Source of the DNA: SXRF01 sp964624555
GTDB lineage: Bacteria; Pseudomonadota; Alphaproteobacteria; Rickettsiales; SXRF01
Length of the DNA stretch: 38,566 nt
Direction: 5' to 3'
Assembly: GCA_964624555.1 (NCBI GenBank)
Contig: CAZUXB010000023.1
Span: 1 to 38,566, forward strand
In this document: positions 7,497 to 15,362 of the stretch, in pieces
How positions within the stretch are numbered: the stretch's first letter is position 1
How the letters are laid out: each line of letters begins with the position of its first letter
The notes under the pieces: generated by a model
What the model was told of the DNA's origin: nothing
Databases searched by the model: none
Seen by the model: only the letters and a program-made list of their open reading frames with translations
Translations under genes and position numbers: made by a program

Positions 7497-8587
7497 ATAG
7501 CTTCCATTTTTTTGTCATAACCCAGCGATTGCATTTCCACCAGCCGCGATACGGTACGTTGGAATTCAAAAGCGCCATCGCCATGCTGGTAAATTTCTTC
7601 GGCAGGGACGGCGGCGGTGCAGATAAGTTTTATTTTATATTCGTAGAGTGTATCGATCAGCGTGGAAAAGCGCTTGGCTTCATTACGCTGTTCGGGTGAA
7701 AGTTTTGGGATTCCGGTGAGGATTATGGTTGTAAGCCTCTTGGCGAGCGCGAGGTAATCTGCCGCGCCGATCATGGTTTCGCACAGTTCCCGGAAAGTAA
7801 AGAAGCCGATTTTTTTGTTATAAGCAGAAAATGCTATCTGCCTGCCCTGTACTGCCAGATGTTCATTGCTTGCCGGGGTATTGATTCCCATATTTTTCAG
7901 GGTTTGCGTAATGAATTTATCTGCGCCTTCGCCCAGAGGATAGTAATAAAACTGCAATTGGCTATAGCCTTGCTGGTAGCGGTAATCTTCCGGGCTGGAG
8001 AGGGCGGCGATGGTCATTTTTTCTTCAATGAGGGTTATGAATTTGGTAAATCTTTCTGCCTGTACCCCGCCGGTGTATAAGGCGGCAGGCGGGCGGTTGG
8101 AGGTGCTGACGATAACGACATTGTGGGCAAACAGCCCCTCGAACAGGCGGTATAAAAAAGTTGCATCAGCAACATCGGTTGCCTGTAATTCGTCAAAACA
8201 AAGCAGTTTGGTTTCCTCGGCCAGTTCGCGTGCCAGCATTGCTACCGGGTCACCACCGCCACTTTGCCGCAATTTATGGATACGCGCATGTACTTCCTGC
8301 ATGAAAGCGTGGAAATGGACGCGGCGTTTTTTAATTGAATCCGGCACGGCGGCGAAAAACAGATCCATAAGCATGGATTTGCCGCGCCCAACATTGCCGT
8401 AAATATAGAGGCTGAGTTGTTTTTCTGCTGATTTTCCCTTGTTAAAAATAGATTTTTTCTTAGGTGGTAACAGGTTATCCAAAGTTTTTTGCAACAGGGT
8501 AAGAAGGTTTTGTTGTGCCACATCATTCTGGATCTGGCCGCTGCTAACCAATTGCTCGTAACTTTTATTCAGGTTTGGCGACATCAT
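7493..8587 (-). CDS. zapE: ZapE/AFG1-family cell division ATPase
   Basis: This AFG1-type P-loop ATPase has a Walker A motif (YGNVGRGKSMLMD, near residue 62) and a Walker B motif (LLCFDELQATDVADA, near residue 132) followed by a sensor-like VIVSTSNRPP. In gammaproteobacteria ZapE associates with the Z ring during constriction; the mitochondrial relative AFG1 is involved in protein quality control. At 364 residues the length is normal. It is joined to tsaB upstream and ispH downstream by 4-bp ATGA overlaps, so the three genes are almost certainly one transcript. The role here is inferred from family membership. Confidence 0.9.
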   Translation of the reverse strand: MMSPNLNKSYEQLVSSGQIQNDVAQQNLLTLLQKTLDNLLPPKKKSIFNKGKSAEKQLSLYIYGNVGRGKSMLMDLFFAAVPDSIKKRRVHFHAFMQEVHARIHKLRQSGGGDPVAMLARELAEETKLLCFDELQATDVADATFLYRLFEGLFAHNVVIVSTSNRPPAALYTGGVQAERFTKFITLIEEKMTIAALSSPEDYRYQQGYSQLQFYYYPLGEGADKFITQTLKNMGINTPASNEHLAVQGRQIAFSAYNKKIGFFTFRELCETMIGAADYLALAKRLTTIILTGIPKLSPEQRNEAKRFSTLIDTLYEYKIKLICTAAVPAEEIYQHGDGAFEFQRTVSRLVEMQSLGYDKKMEAI

Positions 8588-9174
8588 TCATTACCCGGTA
8601 GTTTTGCATCAGGTGGGCGGACATAAAATGGTAGTGGTTCTACAGCATAATCAGGATATGTGGCCGCCACTTTAGCCAGAAAATCAGAGCGGGGGAAGCC
8701 TATTGTTACTGGTTCCGGGCTATTGATTGCAAGGGTAGGCGGGCACGTTGCCACAAGGTTATGGTCGAAATACTGGTAAATAATCTCACCTTTACCAGCA
8801 TTGAGTGCGGCCAGTATAGGGTATTTTGGGTTTTTATCCTTTATTTCCATAGCTATAACCTGTAATGAACTGAATCCCAAAACCGGGATAGCGGCAGCAA
8901 AACCGATAGCCCGCGCGCTGGCAAGCCCAATGCGTATTCCTGTAAAGCTACCCGGCCCCACTGTACAGGCAACGCAGGAAAGCTCGCTATATGTGATACC
9001 GCTCTCTGCCAGCATTTTTTCAACCATCGGGATCAGACGTTTTGCTTGCAGGCTACTGCTTGTTTCCTGGCAATATGCTGAAATTGCACCATTTTTCCAG
9101 ATAGAAACGCTGCACGCACCGCTGCTGCTGTCTATGGCGAGGATGGTATCGTATGTTATGTTTTTTTGTGACAT
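8584..9174 (-). CDS. tsaB: tRNA t6A modification protein TsaB
   Basis: TsaB is the inactive ASKHA-fold partner that scaffolds TsaD in making N6-threonylcarbamoyladenosine at tRNA position 37. Landmarks are TILAIDSSSGACSVSIW at the N-terminus and the family signature VGPGSFTGIRIGLA near residue 70. I set the start at the ATG at 9174 because similarity begins there and AGGA precedes it, although the spacing is short; an ATG 13 codons upstream has no Shine-Dalgarno. The resulting 196 residues are slightly short of common homologues. It is the first gene of tsaB-zapE-ispH and divergent from csrA across an 80-bp gap. Confidence 0.9.
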   Translation of the reverse strand: MSQKNITYDTILAIDSSSGACSVSIWKNGAISAYCQETSSSLQAKRLIPMVEKMLAESGITYSELSCVACTVGPGSFTGIRIGLASARAIGFAAAIPVLGFSSLQVIAMEIKDKNPKYPILAALNAGKGEIIYQYFDHNLVATCPPTLAINSPEPVTIGFPRSDFLAKVAATYPDYAVEPLPFYVRPPDAKLPGNE

Positions 9175-9253
9175 TTTCCTATATTGCAAAGTATTTTGTT
9201 TATATATAGCCATAATATTTGCAATTTCTATCGTTTTACGCCATTAGACTTTT

Positions 9254-9502
9254 ATGCTTTATTTAACCAGAAGAATTGGTGAATCAATCATCATTAATAA
9301 CAATATCGAACTAACCGTGATGGAAATACGCGGCAAGACGGTGAAACTCGGCTTTTTATTCCCCAAGGAAGCGAGTATACTGCGCAAAGAGCTGCACCAG
9401 AAAATTTTAGAGCAGAACATTGCGGCGGCTACTGGCGATAGCGGTAATCTGGATGATATTGAGTTTACTATAAATCTTGGCGATAAAGATGGAAACAGGT
9501 GA
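9254..9502 (+). CDS. csrA: CsrA/RsmA-family translational regulator
   Basis: CsrA dimers bind GGA motifs in mRNA leaders and control carbon storage, motility and biofilm genes. The protein opens with the conserved LYLTRRIGESIII, the first beta strand that carries RNA-contacting residues, and keeps VKLGFLFPKEASILRKEL, where the arginine corresponds to the key R44 region of E. coli CsrA. At 82 residues it is longer than the usual 60-70 because of an acidic tail. CsrA is uncommon in alphaproteobacteria. The next gene starts inside its 3' end and encodes a flagellar export-switch-like domain, so a link to motility is plausible, as with the FliW-CsrA circuit in other bacteria, but no fliW is present here. 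Confidence 0.9.
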   Translation: MLYLTRRIGESIIINNNIELTVMEIRGKTVKLGFLFPKEASILRKELHQKILEQNIAAATGDSGNLDDIEFTINLGDKDGNR

Positions 9503-9797
9503 CGAGCCTACAGACTTACTGGTTTTTGACAAAAGCAAACTTGCTGTTGCCCTTAAATATGAACGTGGGAAAGATGATGCTCCGCATGTTGCTGCAAAAG
9601 GCAGGGGCTATGTCGCGCAGCAGATTATTGAACTTGCCAAAGCCAATAATATTGAAATAAGGCGCGATACTGATCTGGTAACGTTACTGGAAAAACTTGA
9701 TATCAATACCCCGATCCCATTAGAGGCTTATGCTGCGGTAGCGGAAATACTAGCCTATGTTTATAAAGCTAACGATAAAGCCAGGAAAGCACAATGA
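9489..9797 (+). CDS. Stand-alone FlhB C-terminal domain-like protein
   Basis: This 102-residue protein corresponds to the cytoplasmic switch domain of FlhB/YscU, without the membrane part. Matching blocks are AVALKYERGKDDAPHVAAKG, AQQIIELAKANNIEI and the C-terminal IPLEAYAAVAEILAYVY. The NPTH autocleavage motif of full FlhB is absent, as in other free-standing FlhB-like proteins, which can partly replace the FlhB C-terminal domain in type III export. I chose the ATG at 9489, inside csrA (14-bp overlap); a TTG at 9477 is also possible. Its stop overlaps the next start (ATGA), so csrA, this gene and the next are one operon. Confidence 0.82.
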   Translation: METGDEPTDLLVFDKSKLAVALKYERGKDDAPHVAAKGRGYVAQQIIELAKANNIEIRRDTDLVTLLEKLDINTPIPLEAYAAVAEILAYVYKANDKARKAQ

Positions 9798-10141
9798 AAA
9801 CCGAATCTGCATTATTTGATAATATCAGGAAGTTTATAGAAGATAACCGGACTTTGTTGGATAAAGGCGCCAGCGTGGAGCTGGCTGGCCTTGATAAACA
9901 GGTGCAGAATTTATGTGCCGGGGTTATGCAGCTATCTGATGAGGAGCGTGAAAAATATGCCGATTCACTCCAGCTGTTACTGGATGAACTTACCAAGCTT
10001 GGTGAAGATTTAACTGTGCAGAAAGAAGCCCTGGCGCATGAGATACGTTATCTGTCCAGCCATAAAAAAGCCAGCGTTGCCTATCAGATTGCTGATGCCA
10101 AGGCTAATCCTGCTGATATAAAAGATGATGACTGTAGCTAA
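9794..10141 (+). CDS. Small helical protein, possible flagellar chaperone
   Basis: The protein of 115 residues is almost entirely predicted helix, with heptad-like leucines from about residue 25 to 90 and the block LAHEIRYLSSHKKASVAYQ. This pattern resembles FlgN/FliT-type export chaperones, but no diagnostic motif allows a firm call. It is coupled to the FlhB-like gene by an ATGA overlap and follows csrA, so a flagellar or secretion role is a reasonable inference. The C-terminus is acidic. No signal peptide or membrane helix is present. The repeat element beginning just downstream may end the transcript. Confidence 0.5.
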   Translation: MKTESALFDNIRKFIEDNRTLLDKGASVELAGLDKQVQNLCAGVMQLSDEEREKYADSLQLLLDELTKLGEDLTVQKEALAHEIRYLSSHKKASVAYQIADAKANPADIKDDDCS

Positions 10142-10147
10142 ACGGCT

Positions 10148-10360
10148 AAATACTTATACAAAATTTCCCTCCCCCCCCCTTGCGGGGGAGGGTCAGGGAG
10201 GGGGGGGTAAAGACAAAACCATACCCCCCACCTGGTTTTTCTATGGTTTGCTTACAGCAAATCCATGAAAAACCTTCCTCCCCCGCAAGGGGGGAGGGAA
10301 AATTATGCCAAAAATTATGCCAAAAAATTATGAATATAAGTATCTGGTTAATTGACTATA
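10148..10360. repeat. Composite inverted-repeat element, copy 2
   Basis: This intergenic element has C-run and G-run arms at about 10165-10200 and 10279-10300. A nested hairpin (GGTTTTTC.ATGG with CCATG.AAAAACC) lies between them. Its right end carries AAGTATCTGGTTAAT and then CTATA at 10338-10360. The left edge AAATACTTATA is a partial inverted match to that end. The same organisation recurs at 18476-18656. It separates the csrA operon from the next gene. Confidence 0.75.
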
Positions 10361-10450
10361 AAATTATTTTCATTGTTGTATTTTAACCACCACCACTATA
10401 ATGAATAAATATATATTAACTCCATTAAGCTACAATGGAGTTTATCGGAT

Positions 10451-11266
10451 ATGGCTTATAAAATACCTGTTGCCATATTGTTTTCACTAATTAGTGGATC
10501 GGCCTATGCCGGGGCCTGGGTACAGGATGCCGGTAAAGGTTTGTTAATTCAAAATGCCTCTTATTATTCTGCCAGTAAATATTTTGATAACTATGGGCAC
10601 AAGCAGTCGCAGGCCACTTACCGCAAATATGAACTTAACCCTTATCTGGAATATGGCTTGAACGACAGTCTGACTGTCGGGGCCAATATTTTTTTGTCCA
10701 GAGTTTCCCAAAATAGCACGCTTGGGACAGGTAATCGCTCCAATATAGGAATTGGGGACAGTGAGATTTTTGCCCGCTCTTTAATTTGGAAAAGGGATGG
10801 CCTGGTTTTTTCAGCGGAACCACTGGTTAAATTACCGAGCATGGAACATAGTGATGAACATCCGAAGATTGGCAACACTAACTTTGATGCCGGGATGGGT
10901 TTTTCTGGTGGGTATAGTTTTAGCCTGTTGGGGTTGAATAATTTTATTGATCTGGATATTGGTTACCGCCATCGCTTTGGAACTCCCCATGACCAGATGA
11001 AATATGCGGCCACCGTGGGTGTTTCTCCTACAAAAAATATAGTTCTTAGCGGTCAGGTTTTTAACACTACCCGCCTTGTATCGCCGCGCTCGCCAGCCTT
11101 TACCGAATCATCGGGGGATGACTACGACCTTACCAAATTACAGCTTTCCGCCACCTATAAAACCAGTGATACGCTTTCTTTTGGGGTGGCCGGGTTCAGT
11201 GATGTTTCTGGGAAAAATACTGGCCGGGGAAGTGGCACCATCCTTACTGTTAACAAGGAATTCTGA
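10451..11266 (+). CDS. Outer-membrane beta-barrel protein
   Basis: The 271-residue protein has a Sec signal peptide (hydrophobic core ending SGSAYA near residue 21) followed by alternating polar and hydrophobic strands with many aromatic girdle residues, and it ends in phenylalanine (NKEF), a typical barrel end. The start of the mature part (GAWVQDAGKGLLIQNASYY) and overall pattern resemble the phenol-degradation MetA/transporter-like barrel group, but substrate is unknown. Its TGA overlaps the ATG of the glycosyltransferase gene by one base, so the two are translationally coupled. This suggests the barrel exports or anchors the glycan made by the transferase. That functional link is inference. 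Confidence 0.75.
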   Translation: MAYKIPVAILFSLISGSAYAGAWVQDAGKGLLIQNASYYSASKYFDNYGHKQSQATYRKYELNPYLEYGLNDSLTVGANIFLSRVSQNSTLGTGNRSNIGIGDSEIFARSLIWKRDGLVFSAEPLVKLPSMEHSDEHPKIGNTNFDAGMGFSGGYSFSLLGLNNFIDLDIGYRHRFGTPHDQMKYAATVGVSPTKNIVLSGQVFNTTRLVSPRSPAFTESSGDDYDLTKLQLSATYKTSDTLSFGVAGFSDVSGKNTGRGSGTILTVNKEF

Positions 11267-13077
11267 TGGATCTCCTTGGGCAGGTTTTAATTGCGCGTGG
11301 AATTATCTCTGCCGAACAATTATTCCACTTCCTTTCCATCCAGCAACGCAGTGGCAGCCGCCTTGGTGATATAGTCATTGCTGAGGGTGTTGCCACCTAT
11401 CTTGAACTATATGGAGCGTTGGCAGAGCATTATAATTTACGTTTTGTAAATTTGCTGGATTATCCGCCTGATGAAATTTTGTTGAGCAGCGTTGATGTGG
11501 AAGATTACCTGCGCCTGCTGGCGATACCGTGGCGGCGGAAGCGTAATAAGATAATAATAGCTGTAGCGGAATATTCCGAAGAAATAAAGAAACTAATTAA
11601 TAATAAATTTGGAAAAAATACTGAAATAGTTATTACCTCGCCACTGGATATCCGCAAAACTATCGAACGGATTTTTGGCAATGTAATTGAGGAGGAGAGC
11701 AAGCTGCAACTCTGGCAGCAGAATCCTAAAGCCTCAGCGCGGGTGACGACCACCGCTTCCCTGCGTCAGTATCTTTACATATTGGCGCTATCTTTCCTTG
11801 CTATGCTTTATTTATTTCCTTGGGGGCTGGCTATTACCTTAATTGCTTTTTGTAATATTTCGTATTGTGCCAGCATGCTGATAAAATTATTGATTTTTGC
11901 CAACGGTATCAGGCAGGATACGCCCCCCGACTGGCAGGCATTATTGGAGGACATGGACGATACCAAGCTCCCCATCTATACGGTCCTGATACCTATGTAT
12001 AAAGAAGCGGCGAGCCTTCCACATATGTTAAAAGCCATGGAAAACCTTGATTACCCGGCGGAGAAACTTGATATAAAATTAGTTTTGGAAGATGATGATT
12101 TTGAAACATTGAATGTTGCCCTGGACCTTAAGCCACAACATAACTTTGAGATTATTCGTGTACCGCACAGCACCCTGCGTACCAAACCCAAAGCCTGCAA
12201 TTATGCCTTGCGTTTTGCCCGTGGTGAATATGTAACTATTTTTGACGCGGATGATATTCCGGACAGTTTGCAGTTAAAAAAGGCTGTGTTTACTTTCCGC
12301 AACCGTCCCAATGATGTTATATGCCTGCAGGCCCGGCTTAATTATTACAATGCTGATAATAACTGGCTTACCAGGTTTTTTTCACTGGAATACACCATAT
12401 TGTTTGATGTTATGCTGCATGGGCTGGAGCGTATGAAAATACCTTTGCCGCTGGGTGGTACCAGCAACCATATTTCCCTTTCCCATTTGCGTGAAATGGG
12501 CGAGTGGGATGCGTATAATGTTACTGAAGATGCCGATCTCGGGGTGCGTCTTACTGCCAGTGGCTACCGTACGGAAATGCTCGATTCCTACACCCTTGAA
12601 GAATCACCACTGAAGGTTATGGCCTGGATACGGCAGCGTTCGCGCTGGATTAAAGGCTATATGCAAACCTGGCTGGTTCATATGCGCAATCCTCTTGCTC
12701 TTTACCGCCAGCTAGGAGCCGGTAGTTTCTGGGGCTTCCAGTTTTTTGTGGGGTTTTCGAGTTTTACTTTCCTTAGTGCGCCGCTTTTATGGGGAGTAGC
12801 TCTATTGGGGTGGTGGTTGTGCAGTAGTGAGGGGCAGAATTTCCTTCCTGATTGGCTGCTATGGCTGACTGTAGCTAACCTTATCATGAATTTTGTAATT
12901 CACTGGATTATGCTGCTATGCTGCACTGCGCGCTACAAAATAGCTGCTATACTTTACCCCTTCTACTTAACCTTGCACTCCATAGCCAGCTACAAGGCCC
13001 TGTACCAGCTCATAGTGAAGCCCCACTTCTGGGAAAAAACCACACATGGGCTGGCCAGAGTTAAGATATCAGGTTAG
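11266..13077 (+). CDS. Membrane glycosyltransferase family 2 with N-terminal MshEN-like domain
   Basis: Residues 1-65 carry two tandem motifs typical of MshEN (GspE N-terminal) domains: LGQVLIARGIISAEQL, then RLGDIVIAEGVATYLEL. Such domains bind cyclic di-GMP in some proteins. Two membrane helices follow at about residues 168-215. The catalytic GT2 core has VLIPMYKE, LEDDD, the DxD-like TIFDADDIPD, the base motif TEDADLGVRL and QRSRWIKGY, the (Q/R)xxRW of processive synthases such as BcsA. Several C-terminal helices (about 485-580) complete the membrane part. The 603-residue enzyme probably polymerises and translocates a glycan across the inner membrane, possibly under cyclic di-GMP control. 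NfrB has the same two modules in the opposite order. Confidence 0.85.
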   Translation: MDLLGQVLIARGIISAEQLFHFLSIQQRSGSRLGDIVIAEGVATYLELYGALAEHYNLRFVNLLDYPPDEILLSSVDVEDYLRLLAIPWRRKRNKIIIAVAEYSEEIKKLINNKFGKNTEIVITSPLDIRKTIERIFGNVIEEESKLQLWQQNPKASARVTTTASLRQYLYILALSFLAMLYLFPWGLAITLIAFCNISYCASMLIKLLIFANGIRQDTPPDWQALLEDMDDTKLPIYTVLIPMYKEAASLPHMLKAMENLDYPAEKLDIKLVLEDDDFETLNVALDLKPQHNFEIIRVPHSTLRTKPKACNYALRFARGEYVTIFDADDIPDSLQLKKAVFTFRNRPNDVICLQARLNYYNADNNWLTRFFSLEYTILFDVMLHGLERMKIPLPLGGTSNHISLSHLREMGEWDAYNVTEDADLGVRLTASGYRTEMLDSYTLEESPLKVMAWIRQRSRWIKGYMQTWLVHMRNPLALYRQLGAGSFWGFQFFVGFSSFTFLSAPLLWGVALLGWWLCSSEGQNFLPDWLLWLTVANLIMNFVIHWIMLLCCTARYKIAAILYPFYLTLHSIASYKALYQLIVKPHFWEKTTHGLARVKISG

Positions 13078-13090
13078 TACAGCAACAGCA

Positions 13091-13783
13091 CTATTTCTTA
13101 GAGAGTTTTGCATCAATGAATTTAGAGATATCCTCCAAGCTTTTGTCGCCATTGTAAGCTTCCCCGGCAATGAAGAAATACGGGGTATGCGGAACCTTAA
13201 GCTCATCAAGTGCTGCTTTCTTGGCTTTTAATACAGCTTCTTCACGGCTCTTGTCATTTATGCAGCTATCAAATTTCGTCTTGTCGACACCGCCGACAGC
13301 AGCAATGGTCTGGAGTGCTTCCTGCCAGTTGCCGTCAAACGCCCATTTGCTTTGTGAATCGAACAGCACCTTGTTGAACAGGTAATATTTATCTACGCTT
13401 TCTTCACCAAGGCAATTTACCAGCATTGCCGCCTTGAAAGCTGGTTCATTGATCGGGAACTGGCGCAATACGTAGCGGACTTTTCCGGTATCAATATATT
13501 TTTTCTCTAATTCCGGAAGGATGGAATTAGCAAAATGTCCGCAGTGTGGGCAGGAGAGGGAGGCATATTCGATCATAACAACCGGCGCGTCTTTCTTACC
13601 CATGACAAAATCAGAAGGAAGCGGCGCATCGGCCACCAGATGGTTAGTTATAATTCCATGAGGTAGTTCTGGCGCCTGGCCATCAACTGCTGGTTTTGCT
13701 GGCGTAGAATTTTCTGTGGCCAGCGCAGGCATAGCCAACCCCGCATAAATTATAAACGCAACTGAGGCAAGCAATTTTCTCAT
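13091..13783 (-). CDS. DsbA-family periplasmic thiol oxidoreductase
   Basis: The signal peptide (MRKLLASVAFIIYAGLAMPALA) directs the protein to the periplasm. The thioredoxin-like fold carries the CPHC active site in YASLSCPHCGHFAN near residue 95, and the cis-proline region is VPHTPYFFIAGEAY near residue 203. The 230-residue protein belongs to the thioredoxin_4/BdbD-like DsbA group common in alphaproteobacteria, which introduces disulfides into exported proteins. GGAAGGAT precedes the ATG at good spacing. It lies near dciA, an association common in this class, and converges with the glycosyltransferase gene with only 13 bp between. Confidence 0.9.
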   Translation of the reverse strand: MRKLLASVAFIIYAGLAMPALATENSTPAKPAVDGQAPELPHGIITNHLVADAPLPSDFVMGKKDAPVVMIEYASLSCPHCGHFANSILPELEKKYIDTGKVRYVLRQFPINEPAFKAAMLVNCLGEESVDKYYLFNKVLFDSQSKWAFDGNWQEALQTIAAVGGVDKTKFDSCINDKSREEAVLKAKKAALDELKVPHTPYFFIAGEAYNGDKSLEDISKFIDAKLSKK

Positions 13784-14069
13784 AAAATATCCTTCCGGTT
13801 AATATTCATAAAACTCAGGTTATCCATTATCTTCTATTTTAAAGATTGCGCAATGTTTTTTTGCCTTGTTACTTACTACCCGACAATTTGTCATACCAGA
13901 CGCAAGTTTTCCCAGTGAGTGTAACGAACTGTTTGGAAAACTTAGCGATGTGGTATCCAGCACGAAAGAAAGACTGGATGCCAGCCGGAGTTTACCCCGT
14001 GCTACGACACGGGGCTGGCATGACAAGGAAAACTGTGGATGGCAGGAATGTTGTTGGGTGGTGAGGCTT
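13784..14069. repeat. Intergenic region with GTCAT...ATGAC repeat, 13890-14024
   Basis: The gap between dsbA-like and dciA holds a 135-bp element that starts GTCATACCAGACGCAAG and ends CACGGGGCTGGCATGAC. It contains internal short inverted repeats (CCAG...CTGG, CCCCGTG...CACGGGG, TTTTCC...GGAAAA). It belongs to the same GTCAT/ATGAC-ended family as the elements at 22506, 23570 and 32030. The remainder shows no gene. Confidence 0.7.
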
Positions 14070-14549
14070 TCAGGCATCGGCAAGATGTCTGGCCAGGCTG
14101 GTAAGCGCGTTGCGTAATTCATCATCCTCTACAGTGTCTGCCATATTCACACAACTGGCCGGGAGCACGGCTTTATTACTTTTGGGGGGTGTTTTTTCTG
14201 GTTCTGGAATATATGTATTGGATATTACAATACGACTTACAGCCTTGTAACCGAAATAGATGTTAAGGCGTTCCAGTATTACCTGCTGCATATGTTGTAT
14301 CTCTGGTGCAAAACCGTTTTCTACAGCTATGCTTAGAGTCCCATCGGTTTTTTTCCCAGCGGTGAATGTCAATTTTTGGGGGATACAGTGCAGCGATAAT
14401 TTATTGCCAACAATGGATTGCCACTCACTGATAATGCGTGTTCCGGCCAGCCCCTGGGTTTTTAACACGGGGCGGGTAATTGGTTCAATACATTGCGACA
14501 GGGTTTTAGGAAACAGTGACGAACGGCGGTAGTTTGTTTCCTTGGCCAT
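14070..14549 (-). CDS. dciA: DciA-like replicative helicase operator (DUF721)
   Basis: DciA proteins help load the replicative helicase DnaB in bacteria that lack DnaC/DnaI. The N-terminal half (residues about 25-110) has the DUF721 pattern: WQSIVGNKLSLHCIPQKLTF, a basic surface, and VENGFAPEIQHMQQVILERL followed by the GYKAVSRIVI strand. The C-terminal 45 residues are a variable tail. At 159 residues the length fits. Its ATG follows immediately after the stop of the upstream His-rich protein gene, and the dsbA-like gene comes next in the same direction, as in many alphaproteobacteria. Confidence 0.82.
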   Translation of the reverse strand: MAKETNYRRSSLFPKTLSQCIEPITRPVLKTQGLAGTRIISEWQSIVGNKLSLHCIPQKLTFTAGKKTDGTLSIAVENGFAPEIQHMQQVILERLNIYFGYKAVSRIVISNTYIPEPEKTPPKSNKAVLPASCVNMADTVEDDELRNALTSLARHLADA

Positions 14550-15362
14550 TTATTTCACCATAACCCCAAACGGCGCAAATATATCTTTTCCCTCGATTCT
14601 GAACTGGGCGAAGATTTTAATAAAACCGGAAGCTTGCGGGGAAATATGGAATTCAAGGACCGAACCTCCACGTTCGCTGCTTTTCTCTGGTTCTTTACCC
14701 ATGGGGTGGATGTGCATAATGGTTTTATAGTCTTCACTAAAACCAACCAAATGGGCAAATGCGCCCATTACCGGTTCAAGCCCAGCAAACGGTTTGCCAT
14801 CCTTACTGACTGTAATACTCGCCATGGTTTCTTCACCATTTTTCAGTTCGCCATCAATCTTGAGGTCAAATTTATATCCTTCCACTTCCGCAGATAATTT
14901 TACGGTTTTATCTATAACCGCTTTTTCCTGCATAGGATTATGGATATCTGCAATAATATATTCCTGTTTTCCGGTATCGGCCCTGGTTACATCGGCCCAT
15001 ACGCGGAAATTATCGTGGCTTGCTGGCACAAAATAACTGTTCCAGCTACCATCGGCATTTGCTGTTGGATGGATATGGTGATATTCGCTAAGTGATGGAT
15101 CTACCACCAGAAGATGTAGTTTCTGGGTATGTACCGTTTTCAGGTCGGCTTCGCTGATGGTTTTACCGGTTTTTATATCAGTAAGTTTTACGGTAAAGGG
15201 GAAACCTTGGGAGTGGGCCTGTTCTATTATTTCAAATTTCATGGTGTTTTCTGCTTTAACCGCTTCATGTTTGGTATGGTGATCATGCCCATCACCATCG
15301 GCAAAAGAGTGATTGGCAGATAGCAAAAATGCAAGGGCTGATAAAGCAGGTAATAATTTCAT
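14550..15362 (-). CDS. His-rich periplasmic protein, possible metal-related
   Basis: A signal peptide (residues 1-21, ending NHSFA) is followed by the histidine/aspartate cluster DGDGHDHHTKH. The rest looks like two related beta-rich halves. One contains LHLLVVDPSLSEYHHIHP and the other FAHLVGFSEDYKTIMHIHPMG; both share an H-x-H-P motif. The ending IKIFAQFRIEGKDIFAPFGVMV resembles secreted proteins often found near copper or heavy-metal genes. The 270-residue protein probably binds metal in the periplasm, but no partner genes are here. It overlaps rnhB by 4 bp (ATGA) and abuts dciA, so it lies in an operon of unrelated housekeeping genes. Confidence 0.65.
   Translation of the reverse strand: MKLLPALSALAFLLSANHSFADGDGHDHHTKHEAVKAENTMKFEIIEQAHSQGFPFTVKLTDIKTGKTISEADLKTVHTQKLHLLVVDPSLSEYHHIHPTANADGSWNSYFVPASHDNFRVWADVTRADTGKQEYIIADIHNPMQEKAVIDKTVKLSAEVEGYKFDLKIDGELKNGEETMASITVSKDGKPFAGLEPVMGAFAHLVGFSEDYKTIMHIHPMGKEPEKSSERGGSVLEFHISPQASGFIKIFAQFRIEGKDIFAPFGVMVK

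Noticed and set aside
10165..10300. C/G-run inverted repeats considered as ordinary rho-independent terminators
   Set aside because: There is no T-run after the stems, the structures are too long and composite, and copies also lie upstream of genes rather than only at operon ends.
10180..10386. Short frame in the csrA-barrel intergenic region
   Set aside because: It is the translation of the composite inverted repeat and has no ribosome site.
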